This document shows, in pieces, positions 13,092 through 26,676 of a stretch of DNA of 64,000 nucleotides. Position numbers and translations under genes: made by a program. The notes beneath the pieces were generated by a model. That model did no database searches. It saw only the letters and a list, made by a program, of their open reading frames with translations, and was not told the DNA's origin. The stretch is from Episyrphus balteatus. Lineage: Eukaryota > Arthropoda > Insecta > Diptera > Syrphidae. The stretch spans positions 37,338,576-37,402,575 of the forward strand of contig NC_079134.1 in NCBI RefSeq assembly GCF_945859705.1. Direction: 5' to 3'. Position 1 is the first letter of the stretch. Every line of letters begins with the position of its first letter.

Positions 13092-13717
13092 TTTAATTGT
13101 TGATTAACCTTATATTTTGTAAACAACAAACGAAAACAAATAATCATCGAATTTTTAAGGAGATTCATAAAAATCAACATAAACAAAAATCATACTAGAC
13201 TAATGGCAAAAAATAACAGTAGTTGTGTTTATATATTTGTCTCATTTTCGCTTCGGCAACAGATTTAGTAATTTTTTTGTTTTGTCTTGCTCAGTTCATA
13301 TCATATTTTCTCTTTCATTTATTTATTTATGAGATGAGTTTTGCAAGCGTATGAAAGAGCACAAAATAATCTGTTCAAGGGTTGCCTTTTTGATTAGGTG
13401 CGTCCCACAAAGAGAGGGTTAGGCGCGTCCCATAAAAAAAAAAATGTCTGAGGGGTCATGTCATTCTGAAAGAGGGCAAAATAATTTTGTGGGACAAATT
13501 TCTCACATGAATGCAATTTTTTTTTTTTCTCAAATCCAACACTTCAACTGCCACTTCACACAACTCCAACTTTTCTTCAAATATTCAATTGTGAAAAAAA
13601 TTATTTCGTCAAGCAAGCTCAAAACAATAACATATCCTTCAAATTTTCATTAAATTTTTCATGTTTTTAGCACTTTTATAGCTACACACCACCAAAAAAC
13701 AAACGTCAAAACAATAA

Positions 13718-14110
13718 AACCCTAGAACGCAGCTGAAACGAAACGAAATTTTTTACACAAAATTTCGTTACCGAAATCTTGAACGAAAAATTTCGTTTTG
13801 CTTTTTGTTTTTCAGTACGCAGCTCTAGCGAAAAATTAGAGAATTTTCACTTATTTGTCACTTACTTTTTACTGTCCTGTGCATTTTTCTTGACTCCAAG
13901 AGCAATGTTGACGGTTTTTTCACTTTTAATTTATTTATTTCTTGCTTTAAAAAATATTTTCTGTTAATTTTTCTTGATTTTAAATTAATTTTGAATTTTT
14001 TTTATTTTGACTTTGACAGAATACTCGATGATATTTTTTCGTTAGCATTTTCGTTGTCGACTTTGGAGACTTGAAAATTTTTCGTTTCGCATCAGCAGCG
14101 TACAAGGCTT
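13718..14110. mobile_element. MITE family 'GCAGCTGAAGCG', copy 1
   Basis: The left end, CTAGAACGCAGCTGAAACGA, and the right end, ATCAGCAGCGTACAAGGC, are imperfect inverted repeats. Copy 2 is at 16836-17103. A second, internal end-like block (AGTACGCAGCTCTAGCG, about 13815) suggests one copy nested in or fused to another. The interior is rich in TTTCGTT. Confidence 0.6.
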
Positions 14111-14391
14111 TGCTTGTCATTTTCTTCTAAAGAAACATAAAATAAGATTTAAAACTTAAATTAAAATATAAAACTAGACTGCCTAAACAAGAACTCCCCA
14201 ACTAGCACAACAGCTTCTGTAAATTGAAATCTCGCAGGTTCTACTTTTCATACAGCTTGTATTGAGCTTGCTTCAGAAGTTAACTGCTTATAGAAATTCG
14301 GTCTTGTTTAACAACTTCTAATAAATTGTTTAAATACTCTTAAAGAAATTTAAACGAAGAAAGATTGTTTTTTTTGGATAAGCCTGTGGTC

Positions 14392-14502
14392 GAACTACGG
14401 CATACGTACGTTAACGTATTGACGCTTTATGTCTCTATCGTTTTCTTCTGATTGAATAGAGAGAGCAATAGTCAAAACGTTAACGAACGTATGCCGTAGT
14501 TC
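14392..14502. mobile_element. 111-bp MITE, ends GAACTACGGCATACG
   Basis: GAACTACGGCATACGTACG on the left mirrors CGTATGCCGTAGTTC on the right, with GTTAACG inside each arm. A partial relative lies at 22043-22112. Confidence 0.65.
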
Positions 14503-14793
14503 TTCCCCTGATTAATGAACTTATAGAAATTACCAAGTTTTGTATGTACTTGATTTTTGGTTTTAATATAAAATAATCTAGCTCGGACACTTTTTGGTGT
14601 TGACATTGAATAATTTAGCTCGGACATTTTTTTGCTATTTGAACTGATTAATGAATATACTAGAATGGCCAAGTAGGTAGACTGGTGGACTACCACAAAG
14701 CAGATACATGCTCGATTCCTGTGTGTGGTAAAAGAATTATATACTTTTAAAATTATTATTAATAGATATACTAAAAACTAATGGATTGTTATG

Positions 14794-16312
14794 GGTTGGG
14801 GTCAAAATTCTGCCGGGGTCAAAATTCTTTTGTCAAAATTCTTTTGTCAAAATTCTGCTTTCAAAATTCTGCTTTACAAAATTCTGCTTTCAAAATTTTG
14901 CTTTTCAAAATTCTGTTTTTCAAAATTCTGCAAAAAATTAAAAAAGGGTTTGGAAAATGTTAAAAAGCTCGCGCTTTTTAAAATTTTCCAAACACTTTTT
15001 TAATTTTTGCAAAAATTTGTAAAGTCATTTTCTGCTTACTTGATTACTTACCTTCATAATTTTTCATTCTTTGAATGCAATAACACGGTGTTACAAAAAT
15101 GAGGTTTTAAAATATACGCGGGCGGAGACCTATCAGGTTTTGTAGAGCTAGTCGCACTGAATACGAAACGGTATTTGAAAATTCCTTAACACCCCCAAAA
15201 TCTGGAGTTACGGGCAAAAAACGGTTTTTTGGACCTTCGCCCATTGAAAAAATTCTAGCTTCGACAATTTTTTACCCATTTTCGATTTTTTTTACAGTTT
15301 CTGATAGAAGATAAATATACCTTCTTAACAATGTATAAAACATGTTCCTAATTTTTCTAAGCCAATGTTGAAGTGATTTTCATAAAAAATACCTCGATCA
15401 ATTGGGAAATAAATATAGTTTTAGAATATATTTTTTAAATAGCATGTTGTTTTGAAAACATATACTTTAAATTGATGCCGAAGTTGGGCAAATGACAAAA
15501 AAAATTGAATTTTTGAACTTTGACATCTTATAAATTCTAAGTGGTTTAACCGAGTTACATGTTTTATACATTGTTAATAAGGTATATTTATCTTCTATCA
15601 GAAACTGTAAAAAAAAATCGAAAATGGGTAAAAAATTGTCGAAGCTAGAATTTTTTCAATGGGCGAAGGTCCAAGAAACCGTTTTTTGCCCGTAACTCCA
15701 GATTTTGGGGGTGTTAGGGGATTTTCAAATACCGTTTCGTATTCAGTGCGACTAGCTCTACAAAATCTGATAGGTCTCCGCCCGCGTATATTTTGAGTGT
15801 TACACCGTGTAATTAATTTTTGTTTAATAAATGAATAAATTTGAAAATATTAAGAAAAGGTAATACATTTTCGAAAATAATTAAAATTTTTTTAATTTAT
15901 CAAATAAAGATGAATATTCAAAAATTTGAATAAGAAAAGGTATATTTTGTATCAAACAACATCGGTTCCAATAAGTTAAACATAGATTTTATTTGAAAGA
16001 AAGTCAGTCTATGCATTTTAAAAAATATTTGCGACACTTAAACAAAAAAATTTAGGAAAGTACCAATGTTGAATAACATTAATGAGGTGTATTTTTCTTT
16101 AGTCAGCGCATATGCTATAAAAAAAAAAAAAACAGAATTGGCAGAATTTTTTTGTTCAAGTATAATGCTGGCAGAATTTTGAAAAGCCGAATTTTAAAAA
16201 GCAGAATTTTTAAAAGCAGAATTTTGAAAAGCAGAATAGAAAAAAAGCAGAATTTTGAAAAACAGAATTTTCGTTAAAAAAAGCAGAATTTTGAAGCCAG
16301 AATTTTAACCCG
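14794..16312. mobile_element. Composite element whose arms are tandem CAAAATTCTGC repeats
   Basis: The left arm (14809-14935) is about nine head-to-tail copies of a 13-16 nt unit, CAAAATTCTGCTTT. The right arm (16134-16310) is a similar run in inverse orientation (GCAGAATTTTGAAAA). Outer ends GGGTTGGGGTC and, inverted, GGGATCGGGTT are related. Between the arms lies the complete foldback 15083-15810. The short ORFs made of QNSAF/KILL repeats over the left arm are not genes. Confidence 0.6.
15083..15810. mobile_element. 728-bp foldback element, ends ACACGGTGTTACA
   Basis: Inverted arms of about 260 bp (15083-15345, 15560-15810) end in ACACGGTGTTACA and TGTTACACCGTGT. A TA on each side is consistent with a TA-targeting element. 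It is nested inside the CAAAATTCTGC element. Confidence 0.75.
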
Positions 16313-16835
16313 ATCCCGAATGTTATATATAATATCAGATCAAAACATAAAATTCATGATTTAAAACCAGTTAAAAGAGAATTCTCTTTTTGTTTTTGTA
16401 GTTGTTTTTTTTTTTTAATTTGGATAAGACATGTTTTAAAAAGTTATACAAGCTCTTCCGAAGCTATCTGTCAAATCTCAAAGCTTCTTTAGAGCTTCGG
16501 TAAAGCTTCGTTTAAGATCCTTATAGAGGGTCAAACATGTATAACGTTCTCATTTTTCCATGCCCAACAACCTTACTAAAGTTTAAAAGAAGCTGAAATG
16601 TAGCTTTTGTAATACTTTATCCGAAGCTGAAATGTTAGTTGGGTCTTGCGCCATTATTTTAATTGTTTGAGATTTTAATCAATTTCACTTTTCAAATGCT
16701 TTTGTTCAGAACTCAGCTCGATCCACTCAGTTATTTTATTCTGGGTCCACCGATAGCGCTCTGAACAAGCTCAGAAGACGTTCAGAACAAAAAAAAAAAG
16801 AAACACAAATTTGAAGCTCTGAATGTTCAGAGGTA

Positions 16836-17103
16836 AAGTCTAGTACGCAGCTGAAGCGAAACGAAATTTTCCATTCAAAATTTCGTTAACGAAATCTTGA
16901 ACGAAATTTTGAACGAAATTAAATTTGTTTTGTTTTTGCTTTAAAACTTATTTTCTGATGTTTTTTCTTGTATTTAAATTTTTATTATGTTTACTTTGCT
17001 TTAATATTAGATAGTATTTTTTCGTTAACATGTTCGCTGTTGACTTTGGAGATTTAAACATTTTGTTCAAGATTCCGTTTCGCTTCAGCTGCGTACTAGG
17101 CTT
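16836..17103. mobile_element. MITE family 'GCAGCTGAAGCG', copy 2
   Basis: Ends AAGTCTAGTACGCAGCTGAA and, inverted, AAGCCTAGTACGCAGCTGAA are nearly identical. The 268-bp element shares ends and interior words (TTTCGTTAACGAAATCTTGA) with 13718-14110. Confidence 0.7.
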
Positions 17104-17704
17104 ACAAAAGAAATAAAATTTTTTGTTTCACAGTTCAGGCTTTGTTCTGAACTACAAAAGAAAAAAAAAGTCCAATTGTGGTACTTCGACAGCCCTGATT
17201 GGCAACTCTTGTACAATTCACACAAAACAATATTACGATGGTAACTCTTGCACAAATCACACAAATTCTTCACTCTCTCTTTCTTTAACACTCACCCACA
17301 CATATATCTAAAAATGTATAAAAACAGAATGACATAATAGAAAAAGACAACATAAATACCACACATCACTATCTGTCCTACTTCAATTTTATATTTATAA
17401 TTTTGTTTACTTGGCTTCGTACCGGTATATTATGATAGAGCGAGAACAAAACTAATGCAACAAATAATGTTTTCTCTTTCTTTCAAAATAATTTTCAATT
17501 TATAGAAATTCCTTCTCATTTTCATATTCTATCTGTCTCTAAAATCTAATTATCTATATCTGTTTCACACAATTTAATTTTTGTGTCTTGTCAATTTATA
17601 AATTTTCTCTACTTGTCATTTAAAAATTTTTTTCACTTCAAATAATTCCAGTGTTTTTTTTTTTACAAAAAAATACAAAATATTTATCAAAATTTAAAAA
17701 AAAA

Positions 17705-20700
17705 ATGGAAACAAATCAATCAAACAATCTATTACAAAATGATCTCATTCATCCACCTCACATAAAAATCGAACAAACCTATGATGAATATTCACAACAA
17801 TATGAAAATGTCTATCAAGTTGGTGATTTTATTATAAAAAATGAAATTAATTCACAAGAACATGTTAATAATTATTATCAACATGAAAATAATTACGATC
17901 CATTATCTACAACATGTCAAGATACAAATTACACAGATAACAATTTAATATTAAATAATTTAAGTTTGCTATATCAAATTCTATTTGATGGAACATATTT
18001 TACATTTAAAAGTCGAAATGATAAAACTGTTGTTGCTAGTTGTATGGTTTGTGAACCACCAAAAGATGTCAAAGGAACCATTGATTCCACATGGAACTTT
18101 CGAATGCATTTAAAAAGATATCATGGCGATGCAATTATAGAAGATTTAAATTCCCATCTTCGATGGAAGAAATCTCTATTGACTGCTGATAAAAGTCAAG
18201 AAATTGAAATAATTTCTTTATTGTCTCCAATAAGAGATGATGACAATGATGAAACAAGTCAAATTGTTGAGACTCCATTGTCATCATCATCACCCCAAGA
18301 AGACATTGAGATGACAGAAATAATAAAAAATTCAACCATAGACGATTTAAGTTTAAGAAAAATCCTTTTCGATGGTAGATTTTTTGAATTAAAAAGTAAA
18401 ACTGCTAAAACAATGGTAGCAACTTGCAAAGTGTGCAAGCCACACACACTTGTACAAAGTTCGTCAAGTTTCAATTTTCGATCTCATCTGATTTTGAAAC
18501 ATGACAAATCGGTTATGGAAGAATTAGATAGATTAATTTTGTTAGAAAAATGGAGAATAGAAAAAAACAGTCCCAAAGTGACCAATGAACTGTTGGAAAC
18601 TGCAAACATTAGCCAAATGTTGGAGACTTTAAACATTAGCCAACGAATACTTTTCGATGGGCATTATTTTGAATTAAAATTCAAAGATGACGAATCGAAG
18701 ATTATTGCTACTTGTATGGTTTGTTATCCCCACAAGGATATTAAAGGAACTTCAAGTTCTAATTTCAAATCGCACATTAAAAGGATTCATGGGGATCGGG
18801 TTTTTGATGAATTAAATGAGTATATTTCGTTTAATTCAATGCAATTGAAGAAACTCAAAGATGACACTGAAGAACCATCGACATCAAAAAGAACCGAATC
18901 GATAATCGATGAAAGAATGTCATTTAGTAAAAAAAAGCACAAAAAAACGATAATCGATGAAATGTCATTTAGTAAAGAAATGCAAAAAGAGTCAGATTAT
19001 GATAATGAATTTCGAATAAGTGAAGGCTTTATAAAAACTGAAGTTGAATTAGAAGATGAAGTTGTTTCATCACATAACGGTTATTATGATGAATCAATGG
19101 ATGAAGAAATGGACATAGAAAGTCCTATAACCTCAAATAGTAATTTAACTGCCCAAGATTTATGTTTAGCCAATCAAAAGCTTTTAAATGGAAAATATTT
19201 CCAAATAAAAAGCAGAAATGGTAGATTATTGCGTGCAACATGTAAATTATGCGATCCACCAAAACACATTAAAGGAGTTATAGATTCAAGTTCAAATTTT
19301 GTAGAACATTTGAAAAAGTTTCATGGTAAATCACCGTTATCGATGAGAAAAGAAATTGAAAAGAATATTTCATTAAAGACGAAAACTACTTTGGTAGATG
19401 AAAGTAGAGAAAATCAACAACGAAATTCATTACCATTACCATCATCTTCGTCATCAACAAAAATGTTGAATGAAACAAAATCAACTTTACCAAAATATTC
19501 ATTAAGTAGAAAAGATGAAGAAGAAATTCAACAAAGAAATTCATTTTTATCTTCGTCATCAACAAAAATGTTGAATGAAACAAAAATGTCGAATGAAACA
19601 AAATCACCTTTACCAAAATATTCATTAAGCAGAAATGATAAAGAAGAAATTCAACAAAGAAATTCATTATCATCATCTTCGTCTTCGACAAAAATGTCGA
19701 AAGAATTAAAAATGTTGAATGAAACAAAAATGTCGAATGAAACAAAATCACCTTTACCAAAATATTCATTAAGTAGAAAAGATAAAGAAGAAATTCAACA
19801 AAGAAATTTACTACCATCATCTTCGCCATCAACAAAAATGTTGAATGAAACAAAAATGTCGAAAGAATTAAAAATGTTGAATGACACAAAAATGTTGAAT
19901 GAAACAAAATCACCTTTACCAAAGTATTCAAATGATCGAATGATGAAATTTTTAAGTTTAGATAATCAAATATTATTTGATGGAAAATATTTTGAATTGT
20001 TGAGTAATCTACATCAACACAAGATTGTAATATGTCAATTATGTCAGCCATGCAAGGAGTTAAGGGGTAATTCAAGTACACATTTTCGTAGGCATGTTAA
20101 GATGAGACATGGAAAAGCTGCTTTAACAGAATTAAATGAATATATTTTATTGCAAAAAGGTAGACTTAGGAAAAATAAACATGAAATTCAAATGGATTTA
20201 TTATCATCTACAACAAGTACTTCATCAACAACAACAAGAAGAGAATCTACGCCAACAAGGACTACAACAACATCATCAGAATCAACGATATTACCAAAAA
20301 TACCAAAACTAGATGAAGAATCTGTAGAAGATAAACAAACACAATTTAATACAAATGTCCTGAATTATTTCCTTCGAACATTAACACCATTGAATGAAGT
20401 GGAATCGTCAGAATTTTTGGCATTATTTGATTGTTCTACAAATGCAAGAATAACTCGAATTACTCAAGAAGAACTTATTAAACAAATTGAGATGAATTTT
20501 AAAACATTTAGAAGTAAAATTACTGCAATTTTGGAAAATGTTGATTTTGTGTGTATAACAATTGATTTATGGTCGTCCAAGTTTAATCATTATTTTACAA
20601 TAACTTGTCATTGGTTGGATGCAATTAATTTTAAACGGAAATCAGTGGCATTGGCTTGCAAACGTTTTGGTAGGTAATTTAACAAAATATATGCATATAA

Positions 20701-23700
20701 CTTTTCAGTGTTTTATAGCCTGTTTCGACTTAGGGCAAATGAGATAATTTTCGACAAATTTGAAATGACATAATTTTCATCTCATTTCCATAAAATGAGT
20801 TAGGACATAAAATGATCTATTGACAATAATTAAGTTTGGAATCGTTCGTAGATATTTATTTCATATCCTAGGAAAGTTTCTTTTTTTTATTACAAATTAT
20901 ATCATTCGTCCTAGCGAAACAGGCCATTAAGTAGGCAAACTACTTAAATTTTTACATTTTTTTTTTTAACTTAATTATCAAGTAAAATTGTCTTTTCCAA
21001 TGTTTATGATCTCGTCTTTTCATACTCAGTATTCCTCTGTTATAACTTTTTAAGTATAAGTTATATTTTGCAATGATTAAAAGTAAACTACACTTCTTCA
21101 CGTTTAAAATTAGATTCAACTTGTCGTGTCATCCGAAAAGTCGCAATCCAAACATCGGCAGTGAATAATCGTCGGCACGTTCAAAGAGTCAGCACAATTC
21201 GATTGTTGTATTATTGCACTTTGACTGATACTGAATTGACAATAAAAGTGAACAATGCAATTAAAATAAGCTTCAATTAAGAAAAGCAACTCAGGTTTTC
21301 TTAAAATTTCAATTTCCGTGAAGTAAAATACAAGAATGACAAAGAATTTTTATTTTTTTAACCGAAAAATGGGTCCTTTTCAGAAGAAAGGTGTCAGCAC
21401 ACTTTTTCCATCCACAATGTAGTATCGGAGTATTATAAAATTGGTACTTTGGAATTTGGATAGTCACCGTATTTATAGGTCCAGTTGATATTGGTTTGGT
21501 GTCAACAAAAATTTATTTTTGAGCCTTTAAGCGCCATTCTTATGACTTGCGACCTGCGTCTGCGAATAAATCTTTTAAAGCTTTTTACTAAAGCAAATAT
21601 TAACTTATTCTTATTATTATTGTTTAATAGAGTAAATAAGTGATCATATTGACATATTTAAATATAGTTAAAACTTGTTAAAATTAGAAAAAAACACACA
21701 TTTTAATATTTTCTATGCGATCAACAACCGCTACATGCGAACTGTCAGATGCAAATTCGCAGTCCACAAATAAAAAACGCATTCCACAAAGCTACAAACA
21801 AATGATTCGCACAAATTTAACCTCGCTTTTAATTCAACATCAATTTTTGTATTACAGTTCGCAGCTCTCTGCGACTACTCGTATGAATGAAATGTCAAAT
21901 ACAGCGACCATTAGCAATTGGCACCGCAAGTCGCATCTCAGTTTTTGTTTTGTTTTTGTTTAACACCTGACTTCCTTTCTCCCCTTTTATGGGTCCATGA
22001 CTTCGCTCATGACATAACCTCAGGGTCACACTTACTGCCTGGGGTCGAATTACCGCACACGATTACGATCATTCGTTAACGTTTTGTTTATTTCTCTCTC
22101 TATTTATTTAGTAGAAAACGAATACGAGCCGAAAAAAATCTATTCTTTATTTTTGTTTGCAAATTGTTCAACAATTTCCTCAGGACTAAATCTACTATAT
22201 ACACTAACACTAACCGAAAAAAATAAGGGATACAAAAAATTCCAAATTTGTTTGAGGTTTTTCAGTTGACTGTGTTTCCCCTACAAATATACTGGAATTT
22301 AAAAAAAAAATTAATTTTAAAGCTCAAACTTTTTTTTTAAATCTTTCCAGTTCATTTTATTTGGTCTAAAAACTTGGATTTTCAAACTTAACCACTATTT
22401 GGATCGGATGCGTTGTTCATTCAGCTTAAAATTGCTTTTTTTTTTTTAAGTTCAACGCTGAGATATCGAACTTTGAATCGAAAATAGCAAATTGCATAAG
22501 AAAGTTAAGGAGAGTTTTGAAATCTTGAATAAATTTCCCACAAAAATCATGTTTGGGTTTTTGAGAATAAATTTCTTTTTTTTTTATTTTTTGCATTAAT
22601 TTGAAAAATCCAGAAAAAAGCACTTTTAGGATAACCAGGTTGTTGTAAATATCAAGAAAACCAGTAATGTTGATTGTGTTTTTTACAGTTTAATATGACC
22701 ACAAAAACCCTACAAAACTTTGATTCAATCTATTGAGTCACTTTTTTTTTTGTTTGTTTTTTTTTTGATTGAGTTGTTGCAAAAAAATTAAAGGATCACG
22801 ATTTTCACTTTAACAAAAATGTTTTTTATGTATTTTTATTGATAAAATTGTCAAATTCAAACATTGAAAAATAAAACCGTTATTAATATAAAATAGCCTG
22901 AAAATGCAAAGAAAATTAATAAAATTTAATTTAAGTAAGGAATTTTAAACAAGATAAAAATGACGATAAATTACTAATATTCCAAAAATACTTGTCTTAT
23001 GTTTTAGATGATTTTTCCATTAAAAGCAGTGCAGACATAATCCTCAAAGAAACACTCAACAATTACAATTTACCTATGGATAAAATCGTATCGAGTATAT
23101 CAAATAATTGCTACAATTTTAGTCAAATCTTCAAAGACTTAAATATAAACACAAAAGTCAAGGGTGATACCATCAATGAGAATCACACTGTGCCATTTCA
23201 AGAAGAAATCAAAGAGTTTTTACCACATACTTGTAATACCTCCACACTAAGTTCCATAGTAACAATTGATATACCAAATGTAATCAATTCAGATTCTTCA
23301 TTGAAATCAATTCATGAATTAACTCTGAAAAAAGTTTTCTCATTTTTATCACTTGCATCTACCCATGCCGAAGTCTCAACAATCCTGGCGGACTTAAAAA
23401 ACCCAGATGTGTCAAAATGGAGTTCTATTTACGATTCAATATCAAGTGTGTTGAATCTAGAAGAAAAGTCATCATTTGTTGAACTTTTTGAAATGGTCAA
23501 GTTGGAACCATTTAGTGATGAAGAAGTCAAATATCTGAGAGAATATGTCAAATGTTTTAAACCCTTGGCAATGGCATTTAAACGATTGGAATGCGAACAA
23601 AGCACTTATCAAGGTTTCATTTTACCAGTTCTATTGGAAATGAGGAAAGAATGTGAGAAAATTCTTGAGAGTAATGAGATCTCTGTATGCAGACCGATTT

Positions 23701-24321
23701 TAGAAACAATTGTTGGCAAATCCGTGACAAGATTTGATAAATACTTCAAACCAACTCCACAACTCGAACGTTTAACAATTGCCAGTATTTCGCATCCATA
23801 TTTCAAAGAAGAATGGCTTTCGGCCATCGATCAGCTGGAAAAGAACGAAGGGCGAACGCTTTTTGTAAACGCTGTTAAATTTGAAAACTCCAAATCGAAT
23901 AAAAAGGAAGCAAATGAAGTTAATCAGGAAACAGAGAAATGCAGAGAAGAAATTGATGATTTTTATTTTGGTGATGATGATCCAAAACACAATAAATCAC
24001 AGCTTTCAGTTGAAATAGAAGCTTTAAGGTATTTTGTTTTGAAATTTATAATAAATTGTTTTTTTTTTTTTATTTTTAATTGTTTTTTTCTTTTGAAGAT
24101 ACCTTAGCGATGAGCGAAAAGACTTAAAAATGTTGGACGATTATCCTGCAGTTAAACAAGTATTCCTAAAGTACAACACAGCCTTGTCATCGTCAGAACC
24201 CTTTGAAAAACTTTTTCCATATGAAACTAGACAATATATTGCGAGATATGAGAATTTAGAGGAGGAGCTTTTTGAAGAGCGAGTATTACTAAGTGTTAAT
24301 AAAGATGAGTTATTTTCATAA
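17705..24321 (+). CDS. Gene C: five BED-like fingers with repeat linker + domesticated hAT
   Basis: Reconstructed exons are 17705-20669, 23008-24028 and 24099-24321 (1402 aa). An upstream in-frame ATG at 17651 is unlikely: it would add a Phe/Lys-rich leader from a poly-T/A stretch, while METNQ at 17705 matches paralogue starts. The N-terminus has HIKIEQ and a second IIKNE. Fingers lie at about residues 92-141, 220-266, 315-363, 493-541 (LLNG instead of LFDG, VEH instead of R.H) and 756-803. Residues about 572-742 are a Ser/Lys-rich tandem repeat. The hAT part keeps TIDLWS (Asp about 953) but has ISNNCYNF and CNTS in place of the second Asp and C..H motifs. The end is the dimerisation segment with EPFEKLF. 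Intron 1 is 2338 bp and contains a MITE. It has the same layout and intron phases as A, D and E. Confidence 0.85.
19417..19932 (+). repeat. Coding minisatellite in gene C (4 units)
   Basis: Four successive units of about 38-50 codons share the order EIQQRN, poly-Ser, TKMLNETK (1-4 times), SPLPKYSLSRKD. Unit length grows through internal repeats of KMLNETKMSNETK and KMSKELK. It lies between fingers 4 and 5. The long antisense ORF here is a shadow of this repeat. Confidence 0.85.
20718..20924. mobile_element. 207-bp MITE, ends CCTGTTTCG
   Basis: GCCTGTTTCGACTTAGG at the left and CCTAGCGAAACAGGC at the right are inverted repeats. It lies just inside intron 1 of gene C. Confidence 0.55.
22043..22112. 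repeat. Partial copy of the 14392-14502 MITE
   Basis: GTCGAATTACCGCACACG ... TTCGTTAACGTTTTG ... CTCTCTCTATT follows the order of the inverted right half of 14392-14502. Only one arm is present. Confidence 0.4.
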
Positions 24322-24941
24322 TTACAAAAAAATTTATATTATTTGTTTTTTGTTTTATTTTGTTTTTATATATGTGGCAAATACATTAAAATTAAATTCA
24401 TATTCAGATATTGGAAATTAGAATTGTTTTCACTTTGATAAAAATGCTAACTGGTTGAGAAATAATTTTATATCAAGATTGATTAAAAACTGCCTTATCT
24501 AGTGTCCAGTAATTCACCTCAATATGGGCCTTTTTACACGAGACTACTTCTTCTAGGAGGAACAGGTATAAATAAAATCCTAATATAAAAAGTTCGTTAA
24601 GGCAAGGCAAACTAATATTCATCCCAAAACTAGTAGTTTCGTTTTAAGAGGGTTATTTACCTTATGGAATTACAGAAATTTCGATTTCAAAAAATATTTG
24701 TTAACTTCATTCATAAAGGGACGGTTTAAAATAATTTCTAAATGTCAAACATAATCTAAAAACTGTTACGACACATAAAATCTATTGCAAACACCAAAAA
24801 CAATGTACGATTTTATGTACGTTACGAGGAAATGCTTCGTTGGTACAATAAGACATTACGATATTAGTATGGAGAATACGAATATGAGGCCAAAATAAGT
24901 CGTTAAAATAAAACCATTATAATGTATTAAAAAAAAAAAAC
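24322..24941. other. 3' flank of gene C, no gene seen
   Basis: No coding region or complete element is recognised. AATAAA-like sequences near 24568-24575 are possible polyadenylation signals for gene C. Confidence 0.35.
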
Positions 24942-25025
24942 ACTTACGCACTAATATAAATTAATGGTATCAAAAATTTATCAAGTGTCCAAACTTACCT
25001 GTAAAAAAAGAAAAAGAATTTATTA
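24942..25025 (-). other. Recursive splice site (ratchet point) 2, minus strand
   Basis: On the minus strand CTTTTTTTTACAG (to 24999) is directly followed by GTAAGT (24998-24993). A second donor, GTAAGTG, begins 51 nt later (24947). The 51-nt unit shares GTAAGTTT, AATTTTTGAT and the final GC|GTAAGTG with the site at 59.76 kb. Confidence 0.6.
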
Positions 25026-25501
25026 TAACAAAATATTTAATACATATAGAGTTAAGTGCATTAAGGCTTTGATGGGATACAAAATTTATGAAAATTTTTA
25101 TTTGTGAAAATAAGAACAAACGTTTTGAAACGAAACAAAGTTCGCACAAAAAATATGGATTTACTTTCAATTTGCAATGGGTGCTAGCTATTTTAAGCTA
25201 TCCGGATACCTTTTTGTTGTTTAATCGCATGTTAAATAACAACTAATCATGAACAGCTGAAATTCTTAAAATGTGAAGAACAGCTGATTCTTACTTACGA
25301 ATGAATCAGACACTTTTGTATATTAGATAGTCTATCCAATACGTACTTGAATGCACCACAAGTTCTTCGACTGTCATCGATGTAAGAGTAACAGAATGTC
25401 CGAGTCCATTACTGTTAACAAATTCCACTAATTAAAATACTAGTCGTGCTTCCGCAGTCTCTAAAAATTTAGCACAGGTTTTCCGATCTAAGCTGGTTTC
25501 G

Positions 25502-25711
25502 ATTTTTTTTACCGACTTCCAAAAAGGAGGAGGTCTGTATTTTTTTTTTTTTTTATGTTTGTTACCTCTTTGGACTGAGTGAACCATTTTTGATAATTCT
25601 TTTTGTATTGGATAGCTGGTGCCTGCAGTGAGGTCCCATTTCAATTTCGTTTGGCCATATAAACTAATAGAAATACCATAAAACGGTTTTTATACATGGA
25701 AGTCGGTTTTG
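25502..25711. mobile_element. Short MITE, ends ACCGACTTCCAAAAAGG
   Basis: TTTACCGACTTCCAAAAAGG on the left and GGAAGTCGGTTTT on the right are inverted. From general knowledge, repeats with an ACCGACTTC...GGAGGAGG end are widespread in insect genomes. It is not coding. Confidence 0.5.
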
Positions 25712-26676
25712 TTTTTTGATAAAAAAGATTATTGCTTCAGTCAATTGTTTTTGCTTACGATATAGGTACTATACTGTTTGTATAAAAAGCTACACCCTTA
25801 ATGGATGGGCGGATCAATATTGCTAGTATGTAGCGTATTTTTGTTAACTCTTTTTATTAATTTATTTATTTTGGACCAAAATTAACGGTTCCTGTCATAA
25901 ACCGATTTTGTAATAATTAAATATTTTTTCAAAAACGGCTCCAACTATTTTGTTAAAAAATTCATCTGTTAATTTTTAAAAAAGGTATTATATCTTCTAA
26001 TGAAAATTTTTTTTCGAAAATCATTATTAACGATACCTGCCATATAAGGGTTTTTTTATCTGAATTTCACTCAAACAACTTATTCGATTTCGACGATTAT
26101 TTTACAAAAACATTTACATTTATAATGTATAATTTTAATTTAGGTAAATCAAAAATAAAATTATGAAAAAAAAAAATTATTTTTGGATTTAAAAAATATT
26201 TAATTTTTTTTTGAAAAATTTGTAGGAAATAACATCAAAATAGTGTGATTTTATTGGCCATAAGATATAAAAGTAAAATAATAAAATTTGAAGAAAAATT
26301 GAATATGAAGTTTTTTTTACAAAGAGAAAAGAGTTTTTTGTCAAACATGTATGTTTAAATGTTTCAAAATAGTCTTAACTGATTATAATCTTCTACAAAC
26401 TGTTATTCTACTAAAATACCATATATTTGATCTATGTATAAACGTCGATAAAAAAAAAAAAAAACAAATCAATGCCAAATATACTCGCATATGGAGCTTT
26501 TCGATGATTTTGGGCTTAAAACTGAAAATTTCAAATGCCAAAATCTTTCTTAACTGAGTCAACTTTGAAAAACTAAGGACACCATCGTGTTCAGCATACT
26601 CGAATTATGCTTAGAAGATAGGAGCGCCATCTGTCGGTTTTTTTTAACTAGCACAGTGTTATTATCTCATATAATC
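25712..26676. other. Intergenic, no gene seen
   Basis: Strongly AT-rich sequence with runs of A and T. No coding region, RNA gene or bounded element is recognised. Confidence 0.35.

Noticed and set aside
17651..17704. Upstream ATG extending gene C by 18 residues
   Set aside because: The leader is Phe/Lys homopolymer-derived; the ATG at 17705 matches the paralogues' METN/METE starts.
19386..20081. 231-aa minus-strand ORF rich in HSTFL repeats
   Set aside because: It is the antisense of the coding minisatellite of gene C; its periodicity comes from that repeat.
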